This document shows positions 18,488 to 26,405 of a stretch of 35,069 nt of DNA, piece after piece. The DNA lies in NCBI RefSeq assembly GCF_000423785.1, contig NZ_AUIQ01000015.1, positions 1 through 35,069 of the forward strand, in the 5' to 3' direction. Below the pieces are notes generated by a model. It was given only the letters and a program-made list of their open reading frames with translations. It ran no database searches and was not told the origin of the DNA. The position numbers and the translations under genes are program-made. Numbering within the stretch: the first letter of the stretch is position 1; each line of letters begins with the position of its first letter. The stretch is from Tetragenococcus muriaticus DSM 15685. GTDB lineage: Bacteria > Bacillota > Bacilli > Lactobacillales > Enterococcaceae.

Positions 18488-18517
18488 GTAAAGTAGTAAT
18501 GTACATTACTACTTTAC
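18488..18517. terminator. 30-bp perfect palindrome between gdhA and pgi
   Basis: Two 15-base arms, 18488-18502 and 18503-18517 (GTAAAGTAGTAATGT and its complement), with A6 and T8 tracts outside. On the minus strand it is a terminator-like hairpin for gdhA with TTTTTT directly before the pgi AGGAGGAGG. A promoter TTGAAA-17-TAAAGT (-10 at 18517-18512 region) would start pgi transcription inside the palindrome. Confidence 0.7.
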
Positions 18518-18551
18518 CTTTTTTTTGATATTTTTTCAAGTACACACTATC

Positions 18552-19901
18552 TTAAACAAGACCTTGTTCTGTCATAGCTTTGGCAACCCTACTAAAACCA
18601 GCAATATTCGCTCCGAGCATAAAGTTCTTTTCTGAGCCATACTCTTTAGCAGCATCGCGAGTGCTTTCATAAATATTTTTCATGATCGTATTTAATTGTT
18701 TATCTACGTCTTCTTTTTCCCATTGTAAGCGCTGTGCGTTTTGACTCATTTCTAATGCTGAAACCGCAACGCCTCCAGCATTAGCTGCTTTTCCTGGGCA
18801 ATAGACTACATTTTGTGCCATAAAGTATTCAGCAGCTTCTATTGAACAAGGCATATTCGCACCTTCTGCAACAACTCTTACACCGTTAGATACCATTGTT
18901 TGTGCTTGAGTCTCATCAATTTCATTTTGCGTAGCACATGGGAAAGCTAAGTCATAATTTGCTTTTAAATCCCATACGTTTTCATCTTTATGATATTGGG
19001 CTTGTGGACGTTTTTGCGCGTAGGCAGTCAAACGATCGCGATCTACTTCTTTCACTTGTTTTAATAAGGCTAAGTCAATTCCTTCTTCATCATAAATGTA
19101 GCCATTGGAATCTGAACAAGTAACCGGTTTGCCACCTAGTTCTTGTATTTTTTCAATTGCGTAAATCGCGACATTACCGCTCCCAGAGACTGCAGCTGTT
19201 TTTCCTTTTAGATTTTCATTTCGATCAGCTAACAAATGCTTAACGAAGTAGACTGTTCCATAGCCAGTAGCTTCTGTTCGGCCTTTACTACCCCAAAAAT
19301 CTAATGGTTTTCCAGTTAAGACGCCCGCGTCATATTGTTTTATGCGTTTATACATGCCGTATAGATAACCAATTTCACGAGGACCTACACCAATATCTCC
19401 AGCTGGAATATCAGTATTCGGGCCGATATATTTAGCTAATTCCGTCATAAAACTTTGACAAAATCGCATAATCTCAGCGTTTGATTTTCCTTTAGGATCA
19501 AAGTCGCTTCCACCTTTCCCCCCTCCAATAGGTAAACCAGTTAAGCTATTTTTAAAAATTTGTTCAAAAGCCAAAAACTTCAAAATACTTAAATTCACAC
19601 TAGGATGGAAACGCAATCCTCCTTTATAAGGTCCTAAGGCTGAATTAAATTGAATTCGATAACCTCGATTAACCCGCCAGTTTCCTTCATCATCTTGCCA
19701 AGGAACGCGAAATTGCAAAATGCGTTCAGGCTCTGTCAGCATTGCTAACAATTGATCGGCTTCGTAAGAAGGGTGTTTATCTAAAAATGGTTCCACCGTA
19801 GATAAAAATTCATCTACCGCTTGTAAAAACTCAGTTTGGTACGGATCTTTATTATGAATTGCTTTTTGTACCGCAGTAATTGCATCATTTGCTTTTGTCA
19901 T
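18552..19901 (-). CDS. gdhA: NADP-type glutamate dehydrogenase
   Basis: 449 residues, the hexameric GdhA form. It makes glutamate from 2-oxoglutarate and ammonium with NADPH, or the reverse. The substrate domain contains FRVPWQDDEGNWRVNRGYRI, GPYKGGLRFHPSVN, the catalytic lysine in LPIGGGKGGSDFDPKGK, and PAGDIGVGPREIGYLYG; the Rossmann domain has AVSGSGNVAIYAIEK. GSGNVA without an acid at the end of strand 2 (TCSDSNGYIYD) fits the NADP type. ATG at 19901 follows AGGAGG by 8 bases. A CodY-like box and a long inverted repeat lie upstream, consistent with amino-acid control. Confidence 0.97.
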   Translation of the reverse strand: MTKANDAITAVQKAIHNKDPYQTEFLQAVDEFLSTVEPFLDKHPSYEADQLLAMLTEPERILQFRVPWQDDEGNWRVNRGYRIQFNSALGPYKGGLRFHPSVNLSILKFLAFEQIFKNSLTGLPIGGGKGGSDFDPKGKSNAEIMRFCQSFMTELAKYIGPNTDIPAGDIGVGPREIGYLYGMYKRIKQYDAGVLTGKPLDFWGSKGRTEATGYGTVYFVKHLLADRNENLKGKTAAVSGSGNVAIYAIEKIQELGGKPVTCSDSNGYIYDEEGIDLALLKQVKEVDRDRLTAYAQKRPQAQYHKDENVWDLKANYDLAFPCATQNEIDETQAQTMVSNGVRVVAEGANMPCSIEAAEYFMAQNVVYCPGKAANAGGVAVSALEMSQNAQRLQWEKEDVDKQLNTIMKNIYESTRDAAKEYGSEKNFMLGANIAGFSRVAKAMTEQGLV

Positions 19902-19927
19902 AAAAATACCTCCTAATGTTCTTTATC

Positions 19928-19936
19928 ATTTTAGCA
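19928..19936 (-). promoter_or_regulatory. Probable gdhA extended -10
   Basis: Minus strand TGCTAAAAT (19936-19928); no convincing -35. Confidence 0.4.
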
Positions 19937-19967
19937 GAAAACTTTTTTAGGCGCATCATATTTTTGC

Positions 19968-19982
19968 AATTTTCAAATAATT
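19968..19982. promoter_or_regulatory. CodY-like box upstream of gdhA
   Basis: AATTTTCAAATAATT matches the CodY consensus AATTTTCWGAAAATT at 13 of 15 positions. It lies about 45-60 bases before the predicted gdhA start site. gdhA genes are known CodY targets in streptococci. Confidence 0.5.
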
Positions 19983-20036
19983 ACTATGAAATCAATTATC
20001 GTTGGTAAACATAAATGACTTCATAGTAATTATTTG
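19974..20036. repeat. 21-bp inverted repeat upstream of gdhA
   Basis: Arms 19974-19994 and 20016-20036 (CAAATAATTACTATGAA then one mismatch then TCA, and the reverse complement), 20 of 21 pairs, with a 21-base spacer. No T run follows on either strand. It overlaps the CodY-like box. Confidence 0.8.
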
Positions 20037-20051
20037 CTATCTTCTGAGCTA

Positions 20052-20066
20052 AAACTGGAAACCAGT
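20052..20066 (-). terminator. Weak terminator after the rlmI-aroD-ebsC operon
   Basis: Minus strand ACTGG-TTT-CCAGT followed by TTTAG, about 40 bases after ebsC. Confidence 0.4.
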
Positions 20067-20104
20067 GTCCCATTCAAAAGTTAACCCAAATAACTAAGCT
20101 AAAT

Positions 20105-20590
20105 TTATACGGTAATATCAGCCATCGTTCCTGCCACTACAGAAATGAGATCTTCTGGTGCTAGTTCGATTTGCACACCACGTTTACCTGCTGAAACCAA
20201 TATCGTATCAAAGTCTTGCGCGGATAAATCGATATACGTTGGAAAATTCTTTTTCATTCCAATTGGTGAACATCCACCTCTAATATACCCAGTAGTTTTT
20301 TCTAAGTCTTTTAAATGTAGCATCTCTACTTTTTTATTTTGACTTATTTTTGCAAGCTTTTTTAAATCTAGTTCTTCATCACCAGGAACCACAGCTACAA
20401 GTATGCCCGTTTTATTTCCTACAGCTACTAAGGTTTTAAAAATTTTTTCTATCCTTTGATCAAGCTCTAAAGCGACATGCGCAGCACTTAATTGGTCTTC
20501 TGTCCAAGGATATTCATGCTCTTTATAAGAGATATTACGTTGTTCAATTAGACGAATAGCATTTGTCTTTTCTTTTTTCTTTTTACTCAA
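20105..20590 (-). CDS. ebsC: Cys-tRNA(Pro)/Cys-tRNA(Cys) deacylase, YbaK/EbsC family
   Basis: 161 residues. YbaK-type proteins hydrolyse cysteine wrongly attached to tRNA-Pro. Typical stretches are KTNAIRLIEQRNISYKEHEY, the catalytic lysine segment IFKTLVAVG, VVPGDEELDLKKLA, and TGYIRGGCSPIGMKKNFPTY with the GGCSP motif. The chosen start is TTG at 20590, because AGGAG lies 7 bases before it and the protein then begins MSKKKKEKTNA like its relatives; the ATG six codons earlier has no ribosome site. It is the third gene of the rlmI-aroD-ebsC unit (26-base gap). Enterococcal EbsC was first named for an unrelated pheromone phenotype. Confidence 0.93.
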   Translation of the reverse strand: MSKKKKEKTNAIRLIEQRNISYKEHEYPWTEDQLSAAHVALELDQRIEKIFKTLVAVGNKTGILVAVVPGDEELDLKKLAKISQNKKVEMLHLKDLEKTTGYIRGGCSPIGMKKNFPTYIDLSAQDFDTILVSAGKRGVQIELAPEDLISVVAGTMADITV

Positions 20591-20616
20591 TGAAATGCTC
20601 CTAATCATTCATTTTG

Positions 20617-21396
20617 CTAAAATGGACTAATTGCTGAATCTTCTTTTATACGTAAAGTTTCCAAATTAAATTGGAGCTCATCGATTGGAATTTGTCCGGG
20701 CGCTGAATTTTGTCCATTTTCCAAAGATCCAAACGTAAGAACCGAGCCAGTGACTTCGCCTGCAATCCTCGTGATTTTCCCAAGATCCCCCATGGATATC
20801 GTTGCAATTGGTAATTCATTAAAGGCTCTAGCTTTAGAAACAATGTTCATCATGCGCAAAACATCTTCTAAACTGTGTGGCATAGCAGCAATTTTTCCAA
20901 TATCTGCCCCAAATTGGTTCATTACCCCAATTCGATAAATCATTGTTGCATCTTCGGGCGTCTCTTTGTAATCATGGCTACTCATAATAATTTTAGCTCC
21001 TTGAATTTTTAAGTCTTGGACGAATTTACGCCCTAAAAATTCGACTTTTCCAAATTCAATATCCATCAAATCCACTTTTTGTGTACTTGCGGCTGTTAAA
21101 CATAAATCATGATACATTTTCAAAGAAACAGGACGACTCCCTCCTTCTTCTACCGAACGAAAAGTAAACAAAAGAATTTTTTCTGGTAAAATACCAGCAA
21201 TCATATCCAAAGTTTCCATTATCTCTTCAATCTCTTCGCTCTCACTAAACAAATCTGCTCGCCATTCTACAATCTCAGCTACAGATTGTTTCGCGAGATT
21301 CGCTTGCTCTGCTACTTCTTCTGTCGTTTTTCCAGTAATAGGTACACACATTTTAGGAGCCCCATTCCCTATTTTTACATTTTTTAACTCTAACAA
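20617..21396 (-). CDS. aroD: 3-dehydroquinate dehydratase, type I
   Basis: 259 residues. It removes water from 3-dehydroquinate to give 3-dehydroshikimate, the third step of the shikimate path, through a lysine Schiff base. Visible are MCVPITGKTTEEV, EIVEWRADLF (substrate-binding Glu and Arg), LLFTFRSVEEGG, IIMSSHDYKETPE (catalytic His), and the Schiff-base Lys in ADIGKIAAMP, ending with GSVLTFGSLENGQNSAPGQ. TTG at 21396 is preferred: GGAGG lies 8 bases before it, while the in-frame GTG three codons earlier touches the ribosome site. No other shikimate genes are nearby. It is co-transcribed with rlmI (14-base gap) and ebsC. Confidence 0.96.
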   Translation of the reverse strand: MLELKNVKIGNGAPKMCVPITGKTTEEVAEQANLAKQSVAEIVEWRADLFSESEEIEEIMETLDMIAGILPEKILLFTFRSVEEGGSRPVSLKMYHDLCLTAASTQKVDLMDIEFGKVEFLGRKFVQDLKIQGAKIIMSSHDYKETPEDATMIYRIGVMNQFGADIGKIAAMPHSLEDVLRMMNIVSKARAFNELPIATISMGDLGKITRIAGEVTGSVLTFGSLENGQNSAPGQIPIDELQFNLETLRIKEDSAISPF

Positions 21397-21410
21397 GAAG
21401 CACACCTCCG

Positions 21411-22580
21411 TTAATCCTTTTTGATTTGGTAAAAATAAACCTTTAAATAGTCTCCCGCAGGATAGGCCGAATCAACGACGAAATCTTGAGGAAGACGAAA
21501 TTTTTTAATTAGCTTATAGCTAACATTTTCATTTTGCAGGGCCTTTTCAATCATATTTTGAAATTTTTTTGATGTCACATTAGCTGCGTTAGAAGAAGCC
21601 ATAATCACACCTTGGTCTTTTAAAATAGCTATACTAGACCTAACTAGTTCTCCGTAATCTTTAGCCACACGAAAAACTTTTTTCTTATTTCTAGCAAAAC
21701 TAGGTGGATCTAAAATAATACAATCAAAAGTAAGCTGTTTTTTCTTTGCATATTTAAAATACGCAAAGGTATCCATGACATGAATTGTTTGTTTAGAAAG
21801 ATCAATTTGATTAGCTAAAAATTGTTCCTGTGTCTTTTTTAAACTACGTTTAGCTAAGTCCACGTTTGTAGTAGTGTTTGCTCCCCCTGCTGCCGCTGCA
21901 ATTGAAAAAGCCCCAGTATAACTAAACATGTTCAAAAGATCTTGATCTTTAGCAAAACCTTCTGCAAATAGCTTTCTTACTTCACGTTGATCCAGAAAGA
22001 TGCCTGTCATTAAGCCTTCATTTAAATAAACAGCATAATTTATATTATTTTCTTTAATGTAAAGTGGTTCAGGAGCGCTTTTCCCCCAAAGAAGGCGTGA
22101 GTGCGATTGATCTGTAGGAAAACGAAGTTTCTCATAAATGCCTTTTATTTCAGGAAACACTTCTTTAAAGGCTGTGATAATCTTCTCTTGTTTATGATAT
22201 AAAGTTTGATTATACCAAGAAACAACGGCAAAATCTGCATATTTATCAATTGTTACACCGCCTAAATGATCTCCTGCCCCATTAAGTAAACGAAAGGCAT
22301 TTGTTTTTTCCTCTTGATAGTAGTTTTCTCGTTTTTTTCTTGCTTTAAAAAAAAGTTCTACAAAAAAAGCGTAATCAAGGGGGCGATCGTTCGTTGTTAA
22401 GCACCAACCCACACCATTATTTTGGACGCCAAGATATCCTTTAGCAACTAAATTTTGTTGTTTATCAACAAAATTGATCCACTGATTTTCTTTTATTGGA
22501 TCAAGCAGATCTCGTTTTTGTAATAATGGATAACCACGTCTTATACGCTTTGCCGCTTGTTGTGTCACTTTAATTTCCAT
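21411..22580 (-). CDS. rlmI: Class I SAM-dependent rRNA methyltransferase, RlmI-like
   Basis: 389 residues. The N-terminal PUA domain (about 1-75, KRIRRGYPLLQKRDLLDP) binds RNA; a central EEHEE-like domain and a C-terminal Rossmann methyltransferase follow, with DLLNMFSYTGAFSIAAAAGGA as the SAM motif, VDLAKRSLKKTQEQF, and CIILDPPSFARNKKKVF carrying the DPPS catalytic loop. E. coli RlmI makes m5C1962 in 23S rRNA; the exact target here is assumed. ATG at 22580 follows AGGGTGA. It is the first gene of a three-gene unit; the 200 bases upstream also hold the divergent ltaS promoter. Confidence 0.88.
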   Translation of the reverse strand: MEIKVTQQAAKRIRRGYPLLQKRDLLDPIKENQWINFVDKQQNLVAKGYLGVQNNGVGWCLTTNDRPLDYAFFVELFFKARKKRENYYQEEKTNAFRLLNGAGDHLGGVTIDKYADFAVVSWYNQTLYHKQEKIITAFKEVFPEIKGIYEKLRFPTDQSHSRLLWGKSAPEPLYIKENNINYAVYLNEGLMTGIFLDQREVRKLFAEGFAKDQDLLNMFSYTGAFSIAAAAGGANTTTNVDLAKRSLKKTQEQFLANQIDLSKQTIHVMDTFAYFKYAKKKQLTFDCIILDPPSFARNKKKVFRVAKDYGELVRSSIAILKDQGVIMASSNAANVTSKKFQNMIEKALQNENVSYKLIKKFRLPQDFVVDSAYPAGDYLKVYFYQIKKD

Positions 22581-22699
22581 GTATTCACCCTATTGATTTT
22601 TATTTTCTTACAAACAAGTATACCAAATCCTACATTTTTTGTCTTTTACAAAAAAATTGATAAGAAAAACTTAATTCGTTCCTCTACTTTCCAATTTTA

Positions 22700-22729
22700 T
22701 TGACAGTCAAATAAAGACTTTAGTAGAAT
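22700..22729 (+). promoter_or_regulatory. ltaS promoter
   Basis: TTGACA (22700-22705), an 18-base spacer and TAGAAT (22724-22729). The leader then contains a hairpin of perfect 8-base arms GAAAACAA / TTGTTTTC (22743-22750, 22757-22764). Confidence 0.75.
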
Positions 22730-22796
22730 AATATTGATGAATGAAAACAATTGAATTTGTTTTCACGACGTATGTCAGAAAGTGAGGAACAAACTT

Positions 22797-24953
22797 TTGA
22801 AGAACGTAAAGATACCAAATCTTCTAAATACAAGATTAGGCTTTTTTGGCCTATTAGCGATCTTATTATGGACTAAAAATATTGCTGCTTATTTTACAGA
22901 GTTTAGTCTAGGGGTAGAAAGTGCAATTCAATACTTTATTTTATTGATCAATCCTATAGCGACGACTTTATTTTTACTATCCATCGCTTTATATATAAGA
23001 AGGACAAAAGCATCTTATTTTGCCATGCTTTTGATTTATTTCTTAACTACCGTCTTACTTTTTGCTAATATCGCCTATTATCGTGAATTCACCGATTTTC
23101 TTACCATTAATACGATTTTAGGTGCTGGTCAAGTTGCTGGTGGTTTAGCAGGTAGTACATTAGAATTATTAAATTTTAGCGATATTTTCTATTTTATTGA
23201 CTTTATTATTTTAGGCGTTGCGTTGGGTATGAAAAAAATTAAGTTAGACCAACGGCCCATACGAGCTAGAACAGCTTTAGCTGTCACAGCACTTGCTGTC
23301 ATGGTTTTTTCAGGCAACTTATTTCTGGCGGAAACAGATCGTTCAGGATTATTAACCCGAACTTTTTCCCGCGATTATCTGGTTAAGTACCTTGGGATTA
23401 ATGCTTTTACTGCTTACGATGCCGTTCAAACTTATCAAACAACTCAAGTACGTGCTCAAGCAAGCGCCAATGATATAGATGAAGTCGAAGATTACGTGAA
23501 TGAACATTATGCTGAGCCCAATGATGAATTGTTTGGTATAGCAGAAGATAAAAACGTCATCTACATCCATCTAGAAAGTGTACAACAATTTTTAATTGAT
23601 TACGAACTAGAAGACGAAAATGGTGAACAACACGAGGTAATGCCATTTATTAATAGTTTATATCATGATAATAGTACCTTTAGTTTCGATAATTTCTTCC
23701 ATCAAGTGGCGGCCGGAAAAACAAGTGATGCTGAAACATTGATGGACAACTCTCTATTTGGTTTAAACCAAGGTTCCTTTTTCACCCAATTTGGTGGAAA
23801 AAATACTTTTGAGTCAGCTCCAAACATTTTAAACCAAACAAAAGATTACACTTCTGCCGTTTTCCATGGAAATGCAGGAAATTTTTGGAACCGTAATGAG
23901 GTCTATAAGCACTTTGGTTATGATTATTTCTTTGATAGTAATTATTATGATGTAACTGACGAAAATTCTTTCCAATATGGTTTGCATGATAAGCCATTCT
24001 TTGAACAATCAGTACCTTATTTAGAACACTTACAACAGCCTTTCTATTCAAAATTTATTGCTGTGTCTAACCACTATCCTTACGCTGAATTTACTAATGA
24101 TGAAGCTGGATTCCCATTGGCAGACACACCAGATGAAACGATTAACGGATATTTTGCTACTGCTAATTATTTAGATACAGCTGTCGAAGAATTCTTTGAT
24201 TATCTGAAAGAATCGGGACTGTATGAGAACTCAGCTATCGTTTTATACGGCGATCACTACGGTATTTCTGATGGGCGTAATGAAAACTTGGCAGAGTTGC
24301 TGGGTAAAGATAGTGAAGATTGGGATGAATATGATAATGCACAAATGCAGCGTGTCCCTTATATGATTCACATCCCTGGTCAAGATAATGGTGAAATCAA
24401 TCATACTTATGGTGGCGAAGTTGATGCCATGCCGACCCTTTTACATTTACTAGGTGTAGATACCAAAAACTATATACAAATGGGACAAGACTTATTATCA
24501 GATGAACATCAAGAAATAGCTGCAATGCGCGATGGTTCTTTTGTGTCCCCTGACTATACAAATTATTCTGGCACGCTTTATGATAATGAAACAGAAGAAC
24601 CTATCGAGTCTCCTTCAGAAGAAGAGCAAGAAACTGTTGACCAATTACAAAACACTGTCAATGAACAATTGGAAACTTCGGATAAAGTAACTCAAAGAGA
24701 TCTCCTTCGCTTCCATAACGAAAGTGGTCTTGAACCAATCGATCCAAATGATTATGATTACACAAATATCGATGAACGTCTTCGTAACATAGAAGAAGAA
24801 TTGGGTGATGATTCTACTAGTATCTATTCAGAAAATAATAATGAATCGACAGCAGATGAATACGAGTCAAAAAGTTATCAAGAATATCATCCTGAAGTAC
24901 AAGAAGAGCTAGAAGAAGAAAATAACAATAATGGTAGTCAAGATAGAGAATAA
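22797..24953 (+). CDS. ltaS: Lipoteichoic acid synthase, LtaS type
   Basis: 718 residues. LtaS polymerises glycerol phosphate from phosphatidylglycerol on the outer face of the membrane. Five membrane spans fill the first ~200 residues. The extracellular sulfatase-like domain has the metal ligand Glu in YIHLESVQQF, the catalytic Thr in AAGKTSDAETLMDN (about residue 309), FHGNAGNFWNRN, SNHYPYAEF and metal ligands in VLYGDHYGIS. A signal-peptidase-like AQAS site lies between the parts. About 70 extra acidic, Asn/Glu-rich residues extend the C-terminus compared with the ~650 of staphylococcal LtaS. TTG at 22797 is chosen over GTG at 22782 because GTGAGG sits 9 bases before the TTG. Own promoter and terminator. 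Confidence 0.95.
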   Translation: MKNVKIPNLLNTRLGFFGLLAILLWTKNIAAYFTEFSLGVESAIQYFILLINPIATTLFLLSIALYIRRTKASYFAMLLIYFLTTVLLFANIAYYREFTDFLTINTILGAGQVAGGLAGSTLELLNFSDIFYFIDFIILGVALGMKKIKLDQRPIRARTALAVTALAVMVFSGNLFLAETDRSGLLTRTFSRDYLVKYLGINAFTAYDAVQTYQTTQVRAQASANDIDEVEDYVNEHYAEPNDELFGIAEDKNVIYIHLESVQQFLIDYELEDENGEQHEVMPFINSLYHDNSTFSFDNFFHQVAAGKTSDAETLMDNSLFGLNQGSFFTQFGGKNTFESAPNILNQTKDYTSAVFHGNAGNFWNRNEVYKHFGYDYFFDSNYYDVTDENSFQYGLHDKPFFEQSVPYLEHLQQPFYSKFIAVSNHYPYAEFTNDEAGFPLADTPDETINGYFATANYLDTAVEEFFDYLKESGLYENSAIVLYGDHYGISDGRNENLAELLGKDSEDWDEYDNAQMQRVPYMIHIPGQDNGEINHTYGGEVDAMPTLLHLLGVDTKNYIQMGQDLLSDEHQEIAAMRDGSFVSPDYTNYSGTLYDNETEEPIESPSEEEQETVDQLQNTVNEQLETSDKVTQRDLLRFHNESGLEPIDPNDYDYTNIDERLRNIEEELGDDSTSIYSENNNESTADEYESKSYQEYHPEVQEELEEENNNNGSQDRE

Positions 24954-24964
24954 TTTAAAAAATG

Positions 24965-24997
24965 AAACACCTACATCATATGATGTGGGTGTTTTTT
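24965..24997 (+). terminator. ltaS terminator
   Basis: AAACACC-T-ACATCATATGATGT-G-GGTGTTT hairpin followed by TTTT, 12 bases after the stop codon. Confidence 0.88.
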
Positions 24998-25069
24998 TAT
25001 ATTTTACTACAGCTTATTCATATTTTTTTCAAATTCGTTTTATATAATGCGGTCAAGAAGGTGATACTC

Positions 25070-25807
25070 ATGTCTTTTTCAAAAATTGCTCTAGCCAGTT
25101 TAAAATATCATCGACGTATAACCGCTTTTTATATCTTTTTTTTAAGCATTTTATTCATATTATTTTTCATCATTGAAAGTTTACAAATTTCTTTGCCTTA
25201 TATCTATGAACATGTAGAAAGATTACTTTCTTCTTCTGGATACTCGTTAGAAAGGCAAACTATTTTGGCCTCTATTCAAGAACCAACTGAAACAGTGAAC
25301 AATTATTACCATCTGTTCAAAAAAATAGCCATTATTTCATTTAGCGTTTTATTTGTCCTTTATTTTTTTATTTGTCAGTTAGTAAAAGATAAAGAACTTC
25401 TTGTATGGAAACATTCAGGAAATACAATGTTTTCTTGGCTGCGCCTTAACCTGTTAGAATCATTTTTTCCCTTAATTTTTCTTATTTTGATTTTTATTTT
25501 ACTTACTATGATTTTCCAACGATACTTTGTCGAAATGATTTTATATCAACATTTTAAAATTATTGAATCTGTCAGCAATGTAGACACTGTCACCGAACAG
25601 TTGGAGCAAACTCAATTGGGTCAGCTTGTCACTCGTTTTCCCCGTACAAACCAAGCGTTGATTCAATCCATTTTACTCCCTAGTCAAGAATGGACAAAAA
25701 TATTTTTCTTGTCTATTGGAAAAACAATTCGAAATATTATTTTCTTACTTTTTTCAGCCCAAATCATTACAATAAGCACGTATTATTATTGGAGGTATAA
25801 GCTTTGA
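25070..25807 (+). CDS. FtsX-like four-span membrane protein (ABC permease type)
   Basis: 245 residues. Layout: short basic N-terminus (SLKYHRRITAF), span 1 (about 18-37), an outer loop of ~48, span 2 (86-104), a cytoplasmic stretch KDKELLVWKHSGNTMFSWLRL, span 3 (130-149), an outer loop of ~70 and span 4 (222-240). This order, and a KxKELxxWKxxG turn resembling the coupling segment after span 2 of FtsX/MacB permeases, is why I call it FtsX-like; no specific family is recognised. ATG at 25070 follows AAGAAGGTG. An open frame running back into the ltaS terminator is not part of the gene. It overlaps the next gene by 4 bases, so the two products probably act together. Confidence 0.65.
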   Translation: MSFSKIALASLKYHRRITAFYIFFLSILFILFFIIESLQISLPYIYEHVERLLSSSGYSLERQTILASIQEPTETVNNYYHLFKKIAIISFSVLFVLYFFICQLVKDKELLVWKHSGNTMFSWLRLNLLESFFPLIFLILIFILLTMIFQRYFVEMILYQHFKIIESVSNVDTVTEQLEQTQLGQLVTRFPRTNQALIQSILLPSQEWTKIFFLSIGKTIRNIIFLLFSAQIITISTYYYWRYKL

Positions 25808-26283
25808 AACAAATGATGAATGTAAAGCAATTACCTGCTGGTTTTTATCTTGTTACAACAAAAAAGTATCAAAACAATCTCTTAGCTCAACAACCTAAAC
25901 AATTTATTGGTGAAATTACTGGGAAATGGGAACAGTTACCTTACTTATCCCTAAAAGAAAATCTCCTTTTGGGAGTAGACAAACCTAAACAAACAAGACT
26001 TTTATCTTATATTAAATTAACTGAACTTAACTCAATAATCTTTAGCAAAAAAGAGAAGGAGCTGACTCAATTTGATAAAATAAGATTGCAGTTTGTTCAC
26101 CTATTATTAAAAAGTACCTCTGTCATCTATCTTCATGATTGCTTTGGTTCACTAACTATTAATCAAGTGCAGTGGCTTTTAAAATTTTGTTTTCACTTAT
26201 CCCAAAAACATTCCCTATGTATCTTATTATTTAGCCAAAACAAGCAACTTCTCCAATCCCCTTATATAGATGACATTTTTTAA
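25804..26283 (+). CDS. Degenerate ABC-ATPase-like protein lacking catalytic motifs
   Basis: 159 residues. Aligned by eye to FtsE/LolD-type ATPases, the order of segments is kept but each active motif is lost. GFYLVTTKKYQNNLL stands where Walker A (GxSGSGKSTLL) should be. GEITGKWEQLPYLSLKENLLL fits the Q-loop region (family: LLPxLTVxENV) with Gly for Gln. KELTQFDKIRLQFVHLLL fits LSGGxxQRVAIARAL without the signature. SVIYLHDCFGSL fits Walker B (LLLDEPTxxL) with Cys for the catalytic Glu. LLFSQNKQL fits VTHDxxL with Gln for the switch His. It is also about 60 residues short. TTG at 25804 has GGAGG 8 bases before it and overlaps the upstream stop. The open frame is intact, so this may be a working pseudo-ATPase rather than a dead gene. 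The homology is my inference and needs profile searches. Confidence 0.55.
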   Translation: MKQMMNVKQLPAGFYLVTTKKYQNNLLAQQPKQFIGEITGKWEQLPYLSLKENLLLGVDKPKQTRLLSYIKLTELNSIIFSKKEKELTQFDKIRLQFVHLLLKSTSVIYLHDCFGSLTINQVQWLLKFCFHLSQKHSLCILLFSQNKQLLQSPYIDDIF

Positions 26284-26301
26284 TAAGCTGAATTTGCATA
26301 A

Positions 26302-26400
26302 AAACCCAAATTAGCGTAAGTCTGTAGTGGCCCCAAAAAGTTAGATCAAAAATTAACTTTTGGAGGTCGACATATTCCACTAATTTAGGTTTATTTTTTT
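26302..26400. terminator. Bidirectional terminator with an insert in its loop
   Basis: Arms AAACCCAAATTAG (26302-26314) and CTAATTTAGGTTT (26380-26392), 12 of 13 pairs, followed by ATTTTTTT on the plus strand. The 65-base loop holds an IS end. Confidence 0.6.
26323..26368 (+). mobile_element. Solo end of an IS3-family (IS150-type) element
   Basis: TGTAGTGGCCCCAAAAAGTT begins like IS150-group terminal repeats, which start TG and contain CCCCAAAAAGTT. The following TAACTTTTGGAGGTC pairs with it imperfectly, as in the ends of these elements. No transposase gene is present, so it is a remnant. Confidence 0.5.
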
Positions 26401-26405
26401 ATCTA

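Noticed and set aside
24962-25069. Upstream extension of the FtsX-like gene by 36 codons
   Set aside because: It begins inside the ltaS terminator and has no ribosome site; the ATG at 25070 has AAGAAGGTG.
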